The notes under the pieces: generated by a model
What the model was told of the DNA's origin: nothing
Seen by the model: the letters and a program-made list of their open reading frames with translations, nothing else
Databases searched by the model: none
NCBI GenBank assembly: GCA_003568315.1
Contig: PWYL01000036.1
Location: 1 to 64,000 of the forward strand
Length of the DNA: 64,000 nucleotides
From: Mollicutes bacterium
GTDB lineage: Bacteria > Bacillota_I > Bacilli_A > Izemoplasmatales > Izemoplasmataceae
Direction: 5' to 3'
Program-made: the position numbers and the translations under genes
In this document: piece after piece, positions 19,994-29,100 of the stretch
Numbering within the stretch: position 1 is the stretch's first letter
Layout: each line of letters opens with the position of its first letter

Positions 19994-21118
19994 CTAATCG
20001 GTTTTTACGGGCAACACGAGTTGTAACATGTCCTCGTCGTATTCGCCGGTTATGACGAAAGGACGTATCTCTCCGGTGAACTTGACAATCACCTCGCTGG
20101 AGTTGAACACGCGCAAAGCTTCGAGGAGGTATTTCGAACTGAAGGCGATTTTCAAAGGTGAACCGACGATCTCATCGACGGGATGGACCTCTTCGAGCAC
20201 TCGCCCGATTTCGGGAGAGTTCGAAGAAATCTCGACCACATTGTCCTGCCGGACATCGAGCTTCACGATGGCATTCTTGCCGTCGCGGCTCGAAAGGAGG
20301 CTCGCCCGTTCGATGGCGGTGATGAGCTGCTCTTTGTTGAATTTGATTTGCACGGGATATTCCTCGGGAATGAGTTTCCCGGTCTCGGGATAGTTTCCTT
20401 CGAGGAGCCTCGAGAGGAAAAGGACGTTGTCGTACTCGAAAAGGACGCGGTTCTGGTCGAAATGTATGCGGACGTTTTCCTGGTTGTTCTCAAGGATTTT
20501 CATGAGTTCTTCCAGGCTTTTGCCGGGGATGATGACGTTCATGGGATCATAGGTGTTCTCGAGTTGGATCTTCTTCTGGCTGAGTCCATAGCTGTCCGTG
20601 GCGATACCGGTCAGTTGTTCGCCGTCGATGGTGAAGTTCACGCCGGTGAGGATGGGCCGGTTCTCGATGGTCGAGGTGGCGAATGCCGTCTGGCGGATGA
20701 TGGTCTTCAACGTACGGACGTTGACTTCGACGACCCCGGATTGTTTTTTGAAGACGATGTTGGGATAGTCTTCGAGGTCGAGGAGGTTGAGGGTGATGTC
20801 GGAATGGTCGGCTTCGATCCGCAGGAGATTGTCTTCGCCTTCCGTGAGGGAGACCATCTGTCCGTCGAGTCTCCTCACAATCTCGATGAAATATTTGCCG
20901 GGAACGAGAACGGAGCCCTCTTTTTCCACATCGAGTCCGTTTCCTTCCATCAAGACTTTGATGGATATGTCGGAATTGCTGGTGGTGATGGCGAGGGACT
21001 TCCCCTCCACATCGATCTTGATTCCTTGCAACGCCGGATTGGGGGTTTTGCTGGAAAGGGCTTTTTGAGCTATAAGAAGATGGTAGAGCAAACGGTCCTT
21101 GTTCACTTGGATGCGCAT
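19994..21118 (-). CDS. dnaN: DNA polymerase III beta subunit (sliding clamp)
   Basis: 374 residues with the three-fold clamp architecture. MRIQVNKDRLLYHLLIAQKALSSKTPNPALQGIKIDVEG is the standard N-terminus, and the end KFTGEIRPFVITGEYDEDMLQLVLPVKTD matches the C-terminal peptide-binding pocket region (usual ...LPVR). The dimeric ring tethers polymerase to DNA. The Shine-Dalgarno is GAGGTG. It follows dnaA across a 134-base gap with its own -10 element. Confidence 0.96.
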   Translation of the reverse strand: MRIQVNKDRLLYHLLIAQKALSSKTPNPALQGIKIDVEGKSLAITTSNSDISIKVLMEGNGLDVEKEGSVLVPGKYFIEIVRRLDGQMVSLTEGEDNLLRIEADHSDITLNLLDLEDYPNIVFKKQSGVVEVNVRTLKTIIRQTAFATSTIENRPILTGVNFTIDGEQLTGIATDSYGLSQKKIQLENTYDPMNVIIPGKSLEELMKILENNQENVRIHFDQNRVLFEYDNVLFLSRLLEGNYPETGKLIPEEYPVQIKFNKEQLITAIERASLLSSRDGKNAIVKLDVRQDNVVEISSNSPEIGRVLEEVHPVDEIVGSPLKIAFSSKYLLEALRVFNSSEVIVKFTGEIRPFVITGEYDEDMLQLVLPVKTD

Positions 21119-21216
21119 GTCATCACCTCGGTTTCATTTGTACATTCATTCTCTTTTTCTTTGTTATTGATTATTGGTGTCGTGTGGAAATGGGGAAATC
21201 TCTGTATTTCATATCT

Positions 21217-21225
21217 ATTATACCA
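21217..21225 (-). promoter_or_regulatory. Extended -10 element of dnaN
   Basis: TGGTATAAT on the minus strand with no convincing -35. The same gap has one DnaA-box-like TGTGGAAAT (21184-21192), so DnaA could influence dnaN expression. Confidence 0.55.
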
Positions 21226-21252
21226 CAAAAGGGGCTGTCCATGTGGGGTTTT

Positions 21253-22632
21253 TCAAGAGTTTTCTCCACACTTGTGTTTGAGTTTTTCAACATCATTCTT
21301 CACATTGTGGTCGAGCTGCAATTCATTGTTGATTTTCTTGATGGAATGCATGACGGTGGAGTGGTCGCGGTTGTTGAAATAGGTGCCGATCCGCTTGTAG
21401 GGGAGGTCATAGAGGTCTTTGATGAGATGCATGGCGATCTGGCGGGGATAGACATATTGACGGGCCCTTTTCTTGGAGATGAGATCGCTTGTGGTGATGT
21501 TGTAGTAGTCGCTCACGACGGAAAGGAGGTTGCGGATCTTGTTGCGGAGGAAGTCGTGTTCACCACGACGTGGACGGACAAGATTCTCGAGGGCGATCTC
21601 GGCGTTCTTCACTGTGAAATCGTAATCGAATGCGGTACAATAGAAAAGGACGCGTTTCAAGGCGCCTTCGAGTTCGCGGACGTTGTTGTCGAAGACACTC
21701 GCGATGTATTCGATGACTTTGTCGGGGATCATGTCGGTCTCGCTCGTCTCCGCGAGGAGTTTCTTTTGCAGAATCTTGATGCGATGGTCCAGATCCGGAC
21801 GGTTGATATCGACGGTGACCCCCCAGGAAAAGCGGGAAGTCAGGCGGTTCATGATGTCGCTGAGGTCGCTCGCTTTGCGGTCCGAGGTGATGACGATCTG
21901 CTTTTGCTGGTTGTGGAGTTGTTCGAAAAGCTTGAAGAACTCCTCTTGCGATTTTTCTTTTTTCGCCAGGAACTGGATGTCGTCGACGAGCAGGACATCG
22001 ACGGCACGATAGATGTTGTTGAATTCGTTGTATTTCTTTTTGCTCGCATAGCGGACATAGTCCTCGACGAACTGGTCGGCTTTGACATAGAGGACCCTCG
22101 TGTTGATTTCGCCTTCCAGGATGTAGTTGCCGATACATTGCATGAGATGGGTCTTGCCGAGACCCACATCACCGAAAATGTATAGCGGGTTGGCGACGAT
22201 GCCCGGTTGGTCGGCGATCTTGATCGCGGAGGTGTAGGCGAGCCGGTTGGAATGGCCCACGACGAAATTGCCGAACGTGTAGGAAGGGTTCAGGTTCGCG
22301 TTCAAGTGAGCTTCCTCGCATCTTTGGTGGTCGGGAACGTTGACACCGAACGACTTGTCGTTGCTCATTTCCTTTTCGGCCTGGTTTTTGGTGATGAGGC
22401 GGTATTCATAGCGCTCATCGACATAGTTTTCCAAAAGCCGGTTCATTTTCTGGAGATAGACGAGCTCGATCCTTTTCTTGATGAACTCGTTGTCGACCAT
22501 GAGGTAGACATAATTGTTTTTCACTTTGTAGACAGAGTCGACGGACGCGAAGATCTCTTCAAAAGTGCTGTCTTCGAGCTGCATCTCGAGCTGGCCCTTG
22601 ACTTCTTGCCATATGTCGATGTGTTGGTCCAT
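21253..22632 (-). CDS. dnaA: Chromosomal replication initiator DnaA
   Basis: 459 residues. Domain I (about 1-85: IWQEVKGQLEMQLEDSTFEEIF) is followed by a short linker, the AAA+ domain III with Walker A GDVGLGKTHLMQCIG, Walker B DVLLVDDIQFL and the arginine-finger region, then domain IV with the helix-turn-helix signature DHSTVMHSIKKINNEL that contacts the DnaA box. The ribosome site is GGGAGGTG. The upstream gap carries a cluster of DnaA-box-like repeats. It is the first gene of the leftward arm from the origin. Confidence 0.98.
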   Translation of the reverse strand: MDQHIDIWQEVKGQLEMQLEDSTFEEIFASVDSVYKVKNNYVYLMVDNEFIKKRIELVYLQKMNRLLENYVDERYEYRLITKNQAEKEMSNDKSFGVNVPDHQRCEEAHLNANLNPSYTFGNFVVGHSNRLAYTSAIKIADQPGIVANPLYIFGDVGLGKTHLMQCIGNYILEGEINTRVLYVKADQFVEDYVRYASKKKYNEFNNIYRAVDVLLVDDIQFLAKKEKSQEEFFKLFEQLHNQQKQIVITSDRKASDLSDIMNRLTSRFSWGVTVDINRPDLDHRIKILQKKLLAETSETDMIPDKVIEYIASVFDNNVRELEGALKRVLFYCTAFDYDFTVKNAEIALENLVRPRRGEHDFLRNKIRNLLSVVSDYYNITTSDLISKKRARQYVYPRQIAMHLIKDLYDLPYKRIGTYFNNRDHSTVMHSIKKINNELQLDHNVKNDVEKLKHKCGENS

Positions 22633-22655
22633 GTTTTCACCTCCCGGGCGGTTCT

Positions 22656-22664
22656 ATTCTAGCA
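22656..22664 (-). promoter_or_regulatory. Extended -10 promoter element of dnaA
   Basis: TGCTAGAAT on the minus strand, about 24 bases before the dnaA start. The extended TG compensates for the lack of a good -35. DnaA-box-like repeats lie upstream, so autoregulation is possible. Confidence 0.6.
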
Positions 22665-22927
22665 CAACACATTGGCAAAAAAAACTCTAAATTATCGACG
22701 AAAAATGTGGAAAACATTTCTTTCCATAACCATTCCACACAAGTAGCATAATGCCCACAACCTCTTAAAAAGGCCAAAAAACACACTTTCCACTTTTCCA
22801 CACCACCCGTGTTTCCCCATTTCCTCTTTTCCACATACCCGGGTGCGGAAACATTGACACCATGCAGTTTTTGTATGTGGAAAACTTGTTTGGAATATTT
22901 ACAAACACAACGTTTTCCTGTTATCAG

Positions 22928-22956
22928 TTGACAGAGAGCCACGGATTGTATATAAT
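22928..22956 (+). promoter_or_regulatory. Promoter of rpmH
   Basis: TTGACA (22928-22933), 17-base spacer, TATAAT (22951-22956): a consensus sigma-A promoter, 42 bases before the rpmH start codon. Confidence 0.93.
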
Positions 22957-22998
22957 TTATAAACGCGCGGTTTCGCCGCAGTGTTGGAGGTGCGACCC

Positions 22999-23133
22999 AT
23001 GAAAAGGACTTATCAGCCCAACCGGAAGAAGAAAGCGCGGAAACAGGGTTTTCGCAAACGCATGTCTTCGCCCTCGGGGCGGAGGATACTCGCCAGAAGG
23101 CGTGCGAAGAAACGAAGCCGCCTTTCGGCTTGA
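22999..23133 (+). CDS. rpmH: 50S ribosomal protein L34
   Basis: 44 residues, too short for the ORF track. The translation [20 protein letters not shown]...[17 protein letters not shown] is the classic highly basic L34 sequence. ATG follows GGAGGTG at 8 bases. It is the first gene of the rightward arm and lies directly next to the origin, the conserved position. A hairpin terminator separates it from rnpA, so most transcripts may stop after rpmH. Confidence 0.97.
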   Translation: MKRTYQPNRKKKARKQGFRKRMSSPSGRRILARRRAKKRSRLSA

Positions 23134-23170
23134 CAACCGAAAAGAAAAAAACGAATCTTTGTACCTGTGA

Positions 23171-23201
23171 ACACCTGAAAAGATTTATTTCAGGTGTTTT
23201 T
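23171..23201 (+). terminator. Terminator/attenuator between rpmH and rnpA
   Basis: ACACCTGAA / TTCAGGTGT with a 9-base loop, followed by TTTTC. No promoter is obvious before rnpA, so partial read-through would set a high rpmH to rnpA ratio. Confidence 0.75.
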
Positions 23202-23244
23202 CATTGTAAAAGCCGAGACAGCACGAACTACCGGAGGTGGACGG

Positions 23245-23595
23245 GTGATAAAGAAATTCCGCATCAAGAAACCGGATGAGATCAAGGAACTCCTTGAAGC
23301 GCGAAATGTCAAAAGGAACGCTTATTTCAGCGTTTACAAAGGCCCGGGGAAAAAGGGGAATTTCCGTTACGCGATCAGTGTTCCGCAGAAATTCGGCAAA
23401 GCTGTGCGCCGCAACAAAGTGAAACGTCAACTGCGCATGATCATCAAGGACTTGGACATCCACGAGAACATCGACCTTTTCGTCATCGTCCACGCCCGTT
23501 CCGCGAAGTTGCGTTTTCGGGAATTGGAAAGGGAGTTCGTGAAACTCGTGAAAAGACACCATATCAAATTTTGCAACCCAGAGGTGAGAAGATGA
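23245..23595 (+). CDS. rnpA: Ribonuclease P protein component
   Basis: 116 residues. It is the basic protein cofactor of RNase P, which matures tRNA 5' ends. The start chosen is GTG 23245, seven bases after GGAGG; the track start at 23194 lies within the terminator hairpin. Motifs: FRIKKPDEIKELLEARNVKRNAYFSVYK and the RNR-type signature KFGKAVRRNKVKRQLRMII, which contacts P RNA. The stop overlaps the yidC start by 4 bases. Confidence 0.95.
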   Translation: MIKKFRIKKPDEIKELLEARNVKRNAYFSVYKGPGKKGNFRYAISVPQKFGKAVRRNKVKRQLRMIIKDLDIHENIDLFVIVHARSAKLRFRELEREFVKLVKRHHIKFCNPEVRR

Positions 23596-24881
23596 GACGA
23601 AAGACCATCATGAAGACGCTCATGCTCCTGCTAATCATCGGCAGTGTGTTTCTCTTGAGCGGCTGCAACACGGAACACTATACAAGACCCGTCGGCTACG
23701 TCGGCGCGGAGACGGATTATACAGACGGTTTCTTCGAAGGCGTGGAAGAATACGAATGGACATACCGGAGTGCGATCCGCGACGCTCACCGCGCCCGGCT
23801 CGGAGAGAACGGATATCTCGAAGTGATATTCGACAAAGGCCTTGATGAGCTCGAAATCGAATTCACAAGACATGAATTCGACTCGTTCGTCACCATCGAG
23901 GTGCTCATAGACGGCAATCCGGTAGCCGACAGGGAATATGACGGTCCGGTGAGGGAGCTTCACACCATGACCCTCGCGGATCTCGAGATGTCGGGAGATG
24001 TCACCCTCAGGATCCGAAACGTCGAAGGCCAACCCCTCATCGAATCCGTGACCTGGACCGAATATGAGGAGGACCCGGCCACCCACACCCAGACCTTCAC
24101 GGATTTCACCGACGAGACCGGTGACATCAGCGGTTTCGGCTGGGTGCAATGGATCGTCGGGCAACTCGCGAACCTGATCTACAATATCAGCCATGCTCTC
24201 GGCGGCCTCTACATCGCGGGGCTTCTCATCATGACGCTCATCATCCGGGTCGTCGGTTGGCCGATCTATTCCAAGAGCACCGCGATGAGCGCGAACATGC
24301 AAATCGCGCAACCGGAGCTCGAGAAACTCAAGGAGAGATACCAGGACAAGAAGGACCAGGCGAGCCAACAGAAGATGCAACAGGAGATGCTCCAGATCTA
24401 TCGCAAATACAACATCAATCCGTTGGGCTGCCTCTTCCCCCTCCTGCAGATGCCGATCTTCATCGCGATGTATCAGGTCGTGAGAAGGCTTCCGTTGACC
24501 GAGCGTTATCAGGACTTGGACTTCCAGTTCCTCTGGTTCGATTTCCAAGCGGAACCTGTCGGATACGGCATCGCCGCGAACTGGCAATTCTATCTTCTCG
24601 CCGCGATTGTCGGGACCACCATGTTCCTCTATCAGCGTTACGCGATGAAACGCCCCGACTACATGCGGAACAAGAAATACGAGACCACCCAGCAACAACA
24701 GACCCAGAAGACGATGAAGTACATGATGTATTTCATGGTCATCATGCTGACGGCAATCGCGTTCACGAACCTCGGCATCGCCTTCTATTGGATTGTCGGT
24801 AACCTCTTCCAGTTCATCCAGACCTATGTGAACCGCAAACGCATGCACCAGAAATTCTTCGCGAACAAAGAAAGCGCGTGA
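23592..24881 (+). CDS. yidC: YidC/OxaA-type membrane protein insertase with extra extracytoplasmic domain
   Basis: 429 residues. The N-terminal signal ends in a lipobox, LLSGC (Cys 25), as in Gram-positive YidC. The insertase core starts near residue 185 (WVQWIVGQLANLIYNISHALGG) and has the usual helices, a cytoplasmic hairpin (PELEKLKERYQDKKDQASQQKMQQEMLQIYRKYNINPLGCLFPLLQMPIF), the groove Arg in LIIRVVGWPIY, and a basic C-terminus. Between lipobox and core lie about 155 residues that look beta-rich (LEVIFDKGLDELEIEF, FVTIEVLIDGN, GDVTLRIRNVEG); SpoIIIJ-type proteins normally lack such a domain. It is coupled to rnpA and followed by jag. Confidence 0.93.
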   Translation: MRRKTIMKTLMLLLIIGSVFLLSGCNTEHYTRPVGYVGAETDYTDGFFEGVEEYEWTYRSAIRDAHRARLGENGYLEVIFDKGLDELEIEFTRHEFDSFVTIEVLIDGNPVADREYDGPVRELHTMTLADLEMSGDVTLRIRNVEGQPLIESVTWTEYEEDPATHTQTFTDFTDETGDISGFGWVQWIVGQLANLIYNISHALGGLYIAGLLIMTLIIRVVGWPIYSKSTAMSANMQIAQPELEKLKERYQDKKDQASQQKMQQEMLQIYRKYNINPLGCLFPLLQMPIFIAMYQVVRRLPLTERYQDLDFQFLWFDFQAEPVGYGIAANWQFYLLAAIVGTTMFLYQRYAMKRPDYMRNKKYETTQQQQTQKTMKYMMYFMVIMLTAIAFTNLGIAFYWIVGNLFQFIQTYVNRKRMHQKFFANKESA

Positions 24882-24892
24882 GGGTGAGAATC

Positions 24893-25507
24893 ATGAAAAG
24901 AGCCACGTTTGAAGCCAAAACTCTTGAAGATGCGAAGGAAATCGCTGAAGAGAAGCTCCGGGTCAACCGTCGTTTCATCAAGCTCGATGCCAGAGAGAGA
25001 AAAGGATTTCTCAGCCTGAGAAAGGGCTATGAAGTCGAAGCCTCGATCGATGTCGACCCCGCCGAACTCGGGAGGAAGACCTTGGCGACCCTTTTCGAGG
25101 ATATGCGCGTCAAAGCCGAGATCAGGGTCGATGAGCCCGCGGACAGAGAAATCGTCTATGATTGCGATACGAACGCCAATCCTGTTCTCATCGGCAAGAA
25201 CGGCAAGACACTCGAGGGGATACAGGTGTATCTCCGGAACCTGTTGAACGTCTACACTGACGAGCATCTCCTTGTCGTCGTCGACATCGGGGGCTACAGG
25301 AAGAATCGCAAGAAGAAACTCGAGATTCTCGCCACCCAGACGGCCAAGGAAGTCGCACGAACGAAAACCGAGGTGAAGCTGAGCCCGATGAACGCCTATG
25401 AGAGGCGTATCGTCCATACCAAGCTCGCCGACTGGAATGACGTCTACACCAAATCCGAGGGCGAAAAGGACAAACGCCACCTCGTCATCAAGCCGAAAAA
25501 GAAATGA
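24893..25507 (+). CDS. jag: Jag/KhpB, SpoIIIJ-associated RNA-binding protein
   Basis: 204 residues. The N-terminal Jag domain (MKRATFEAKTLEDAKEIAEEKL) precedes a KH domain (NANPVLIGKNGKTLEGIQVYLRNLLNVY) and a C-terminal R3H domain (LSPMNAYERRIVHTKLADW). It binds RNA, with KhpA in other Bacillota, and influences cell elongation and division. ATG 24893 is chosen over the track's GTG because GAGGGTGAG lies at better distance. It is followed by pth with 4-base overlap. The usual mnmE, mnmG, rsmG and parAB neighbours are missing. Confidence 0.94.
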   Translation: MKRATFEAKTLEDAKEIAEEKLRVNRRFIKLDARERKGFLSLRKGYEVEASIDVDPAELGRKTLATLFEDMRVKAEIRVDEPADREIVYDCDTNANPVLIGKNGKTLEGIQVYLRNLLNVYTDEHLLVVVDIGGYRKNRKKKLEILATQTAKEVARTKTEVKLSPMNAYERRIVHTKLADWNDVYTKSEGEKDKRHLVIKPKKK

Positions 25508-26085
25508 GACTCATCGCAGGGCTCGGCAATCCCGGCAGGAAATATTCCCGCACCCGCCACAATATCGGTTTTCTCTGTCTGGAAGCCTTCGCGTCGAAAA
25601 AAGGGCTCGCTTTCAAGCACCAGAAGAAAGTCAAGGGAAAAATCGCCCGCCACAAGGACATGCTCCTTTTGCGACCCTCGACCTACATGAACCTCTCGGG
25701 AGAGAGTGTGAAAGCGGCGTTGGACTATTATCGGATCCCGCTTTCCGAACTCGTCGTCATCCATGACGATCTGGACCTCGAGACGGGGCGGCTCCGCTTG
25801 CGGGAAAAAGGGGGAACGGGCGGCCACAAGGGTCTTTCCTCCATCCTCGCCCATGTCGGTGATGAATCCTTCAAACGCATCCGGTTCGGCATCGGCGAAA
25901 GCGGCCCCCTCGACGCGAGCGACTATGTCCTCTCCCGCTTCGCCGAGGAAGAGGGGGATGCGGTCATCGAAAGTATCCGTGCGGTCACGGAAATCATCGA
26001 TGCCCTCGCGGATGGCGAGGATTTCACCACGCTCATGAATAAGCACAATGTGCGCCGATATGAAGATGATAATGACGACGATTGA
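25504..26085 (+). CDS. pth: Peptidyl-tRNA hydrolase
   Basis: 193 residues. GLGNPGRKYSRTRHNIGFLCLE carries the catalytic His of the family, LLRPSTYMNLSGESVKAALDYY is the second motif, and HDDLDLETGRLRLREKGGTGGHKGLSSI holds the conserved Asp and the GGxGGHxGL loop. It recycles peptidyl-tRNAs released from stalled ribosomes. It overlaps jag by 4 bases (ATGA). The acidic tail EDDNDDD is unusual but short. Pth next to mfd is the Bacillus arrangement, although there prs and ctc precede it. Confidence 0.96.
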   Translation: MRLIAGLGNPGRKYSRTRHNIGFLCLEAFASKKGLAFKHQKKVKGKIARHKDMLLLRPSTYMNLSGESVKAALDYYRIPLSELVVIHDDLDLETGRLRLREKGGTGGHKGLSSILAHVGDESFKRIRFGIGESGPLDASDYVLSRFAEEEGDAVIESIRAVTEIIDALADGEDFTTLMNKHNVRRYEDDNDDD

Positions 26086-26160
26086 GAAACGAACAGGAAA
26101 AATGCGGATGAACACGGGCGTCCAACGCCGGACGTCCGCTTGTCTGCATGGAGGTTCCCC

Positions 26161-29100
26161 ATGAGGAGACTTCTCTCACTATTGGAAGACGCGGAGATTT
26201 TCCGGAGGTTTTCCGAAGCGTTGAAAACGAAACGCACCATCGAAATCACAAACACCACGGAAGATTTCGCCGTGTTTTTCGTCATCGCCCTGTATCATAT
26301 GACCGACCGGGACATTCTGGTCGTCAACCACAACCTCTATCACGCCCAGAAGACCTATGACAGCCTCAGCGCCCTGCTCGATGGAGATGTGGACTTCTTC
26401 CCGCAGGATGAATTTCTGACCACCGAGATGCTCGCGATGAGCGAGGAGCTGAAATTCCAACGGCTCGAGACGGTCACGAACCTTTTCGGAAAGAAAAAGA
26501 ATCTTGTGGTCACACACACGACCGGCCTGGTGAAACACCTTCTTCCCCGGAAACGGTTCGAAGGTGTGTATGCGACGTTCAAGGTCGGTGACGATGTCGA
26601 CCTCGAAAAATTCTTCGCAAGACTCGTCGAACTCGGCTATCAAGCCACACCGACGGTGGAGAAGGTGGGCGAATTCGCACGTCGGGGCAGTATCGTGGAC
26701 ATCTATCTTCCCGACCACGACGACCCGGTGCGGATCGATTTCTTCGACACGGAAATCGACTCGCTCCGTCACTTCGATGTCAAGACCCAACGCTCGAAAA
26801 AGCGGCTCGACGCTTTCACATTGACGCCCCGGGCCGAATTCTTCTATACGGCCGGAGAGGGCGCCTCCATCGAGAAGAATGTCCGGGAAAGACTCGAACG
26901 GGAGGATTTCTCCGAAGACACGGTTGAAAGGGTCGCCGAAGAGCTTGAAGCCTTGAAGAACCATGAGAAGAAAGACCAGCTCGCCCGCTACATGGCCTTT
27001 TTGGACGAAGATCCGGAGACCATCACCGACTATCTCGACGATCCTTTGCTGGTAACAATCGACCATGAACGGATCAAGAGCGCCTACGTCCACATCCGTG
27101 ACGACCTCGCCGAATGGATGATGGAATCGGGCGACTATCCCAAGTTGGGCTTTTCTTTCCTCAAAGACCCCGATAAGATATCCTACGCGAAACGGATAGC
27201 CTTGAACCCCCTCCCGATGGAGGAGCCATCCGCCGTCCGCATCCCCTTGCGCGTCAAAGAAGGGATCCGCTACAACAACAACATCCACATGTTCATGAAG
27301 GACCTCAAACGCTATGAGGGGCATGTGACAGTCCTCGTGACGCTCACCGACGAGAAACGTCTCGACCGTCTCACGGACATCCTCGAGGGAAAGGTCCCCT
27401 ATAGGATCCTGGGAAGCGACGATCCGCCGTTCAAGAAGAGTCTGAACCTCGTCGTCCAGGACAACCCCCTCTCGTTCGAATGGTTCGACGCCTCGTTCGT
27501 CCTCCTTTCGGACGCGGACATCTTCAAAGAGGTCTCGCCGAAGAAATCCAAACGTCGTCGCCGGGTGTTCAAGGACACCGAAAGGGTCCCCACGGCCGAA
27601 TCCCTGCAAAAAGGCGACTACATCGTCCACTACGACCACGGGATCGGGAGATTCCTGGGGATCGAGACCATGGAGGTGCAGGACAAAACGAACGACTATA
27701 TCGTCATCGCCTACAAGGGTGACGACAAGCTCTACATCCCGGTCGAGAGTATCCATCTCATCCAGCGCTATGTGGCAAGCGAAGGGACCGTTCCCAAACT
27801 CAACAAACTCGGCAGTGCCGAATGGGCGAAGACGAAGCGAAGGGTCCGGAAGAAGGCCGCGGACATCGCCGCGGGACTCATCGAGCTCTATGCGGCGAGA
27901 AAACGGGTCAAGGGACACGCTTTCAGCGAAGACACGGATTTGATGACGGAATTCGAGGCGGAGTTCCTCTATGAAGAGACCGAGGACCAAAAGAGAGCGA
28001 TCGAAGCGGTCAAGGCCGACATGGAGGAAGAGACCCCCATGGACCGCCTCATCTGCGGCGATGTGGGCTACGGCAAGACGGAAGTCGCTCTCCGCGCCGC
28101 CTTCAAAGCCGTCCTCGACAACAAGCAGGTCGTCTATCTCGCACCGACGACGGTGCTCTCGAGGCAGCACTACTACACCTTCAAGGACCGTCTCGAGCGC
28201 CACGGGGTGAAAGTGGCCCTCTTGAACCGTTTCGTCAGAAGAAAACGGCAAAAAGAATTCATCAAGGGCATCGAAGAAGGCACGGTCGATGTCGTCATCG
28301 GCACTCACCGGCTGCTTTCCCGAGACATCCGCTACAAGAACCTCGGACTTCTCATCGTCGACGAGGAGCAGCGATTCGGCGTTGAACACAAAGAGAAAAT
28401 CAAACAGCTGAAACTGAACATCGACGTGCTCTCGCTGTCGGCCACGCCGATTCCGAGGACGCTGCAGATGGCGATGACCGACGTGAAACAGATGAGTCTC
28501 ATCGAGACACCGCCGAAGGACCGTTTCCCCGTGCAGACCTATGTCCTCCGGAGGAACGATCACGTCATCAAGGACGCCATCGAGCGTGAACTGGGGCGTA
28601 AAGGCCAAATCTTCTACCTCCACAACCGCATCGAGACCATCGAGGAGGTGGCCCACAATTTGCGCAAGCTCGTCCCCGACGCCCGCATCGGTGTCGCCCA
28701 CGGCCGGATGGACAGGTTCAAGTTAGAGAACGTTATGCGAGGCTTCCTGGACCACCGTTTCGACGTGCTTGTGTCCACGACCATCATCGAGACCGGTCTC
28801 GACATCCCCAACGCCAACACGTTGATCGTGCACGAAGCCGACCGGCTGGGCCTCGCCCAACTCTACCAGATCCGCGGCCGCGTCGGCAGAAGCAACCGTA
28901 TCGCCTACAGCTATCTCATGTACGACAAAGAAAAGAAACTCAACGAGGAAGCGGCCAAGCGTCTGCAGGCCATCAAGGAGTTCACCGAACTCGGAAGCGG
29001 CTACAAGATCGCCCAGAGGGATCTGGCCATCCGCGGGGCGGGTGACCTCCTCGGCACCGAACAGTCCGGTTTCATCGACAGCGTCGGCATCGACCTCTTC

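Larger units (their letters stand above)
22633..22998. other. Putative oriC: dnaA-rpmH intergenic region with DnaA-box-like repeats
   Basis: 366 bases without a gene between divergent dnaA and rpmH. Four exact 9-mers TTTTCCACA occur: complement at 22706-22714 and 22876-22884, direct at 22794-22802 and 22827-22835. Weaker copies such as CATTCCACA (22731-22739) and ATGCCCACA (22751-22759) also appear. No canonical TTATCCACA was seen. The region also holds the dnaA extended -10 and the rpmH promoter. Gene orientation switches here on both sides, consistent with a bidirectional origin. Confidence 0.85.

Noticed and set aside
26107-26150. Hairpin GGGCGTCC/GGACGTCC between pth and mfd
   Set aside because: It has one G-U pair and no T-run; it overlaps the region of the mfd ribosome site, and its role cannot be supported.
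26179-28701. 840-codon open frame antisense to mfd
   Set aside because: It is a shadow of the G+C-rich mfd coding frame. Its translation is low in recognisable motifs and mfd is certain.
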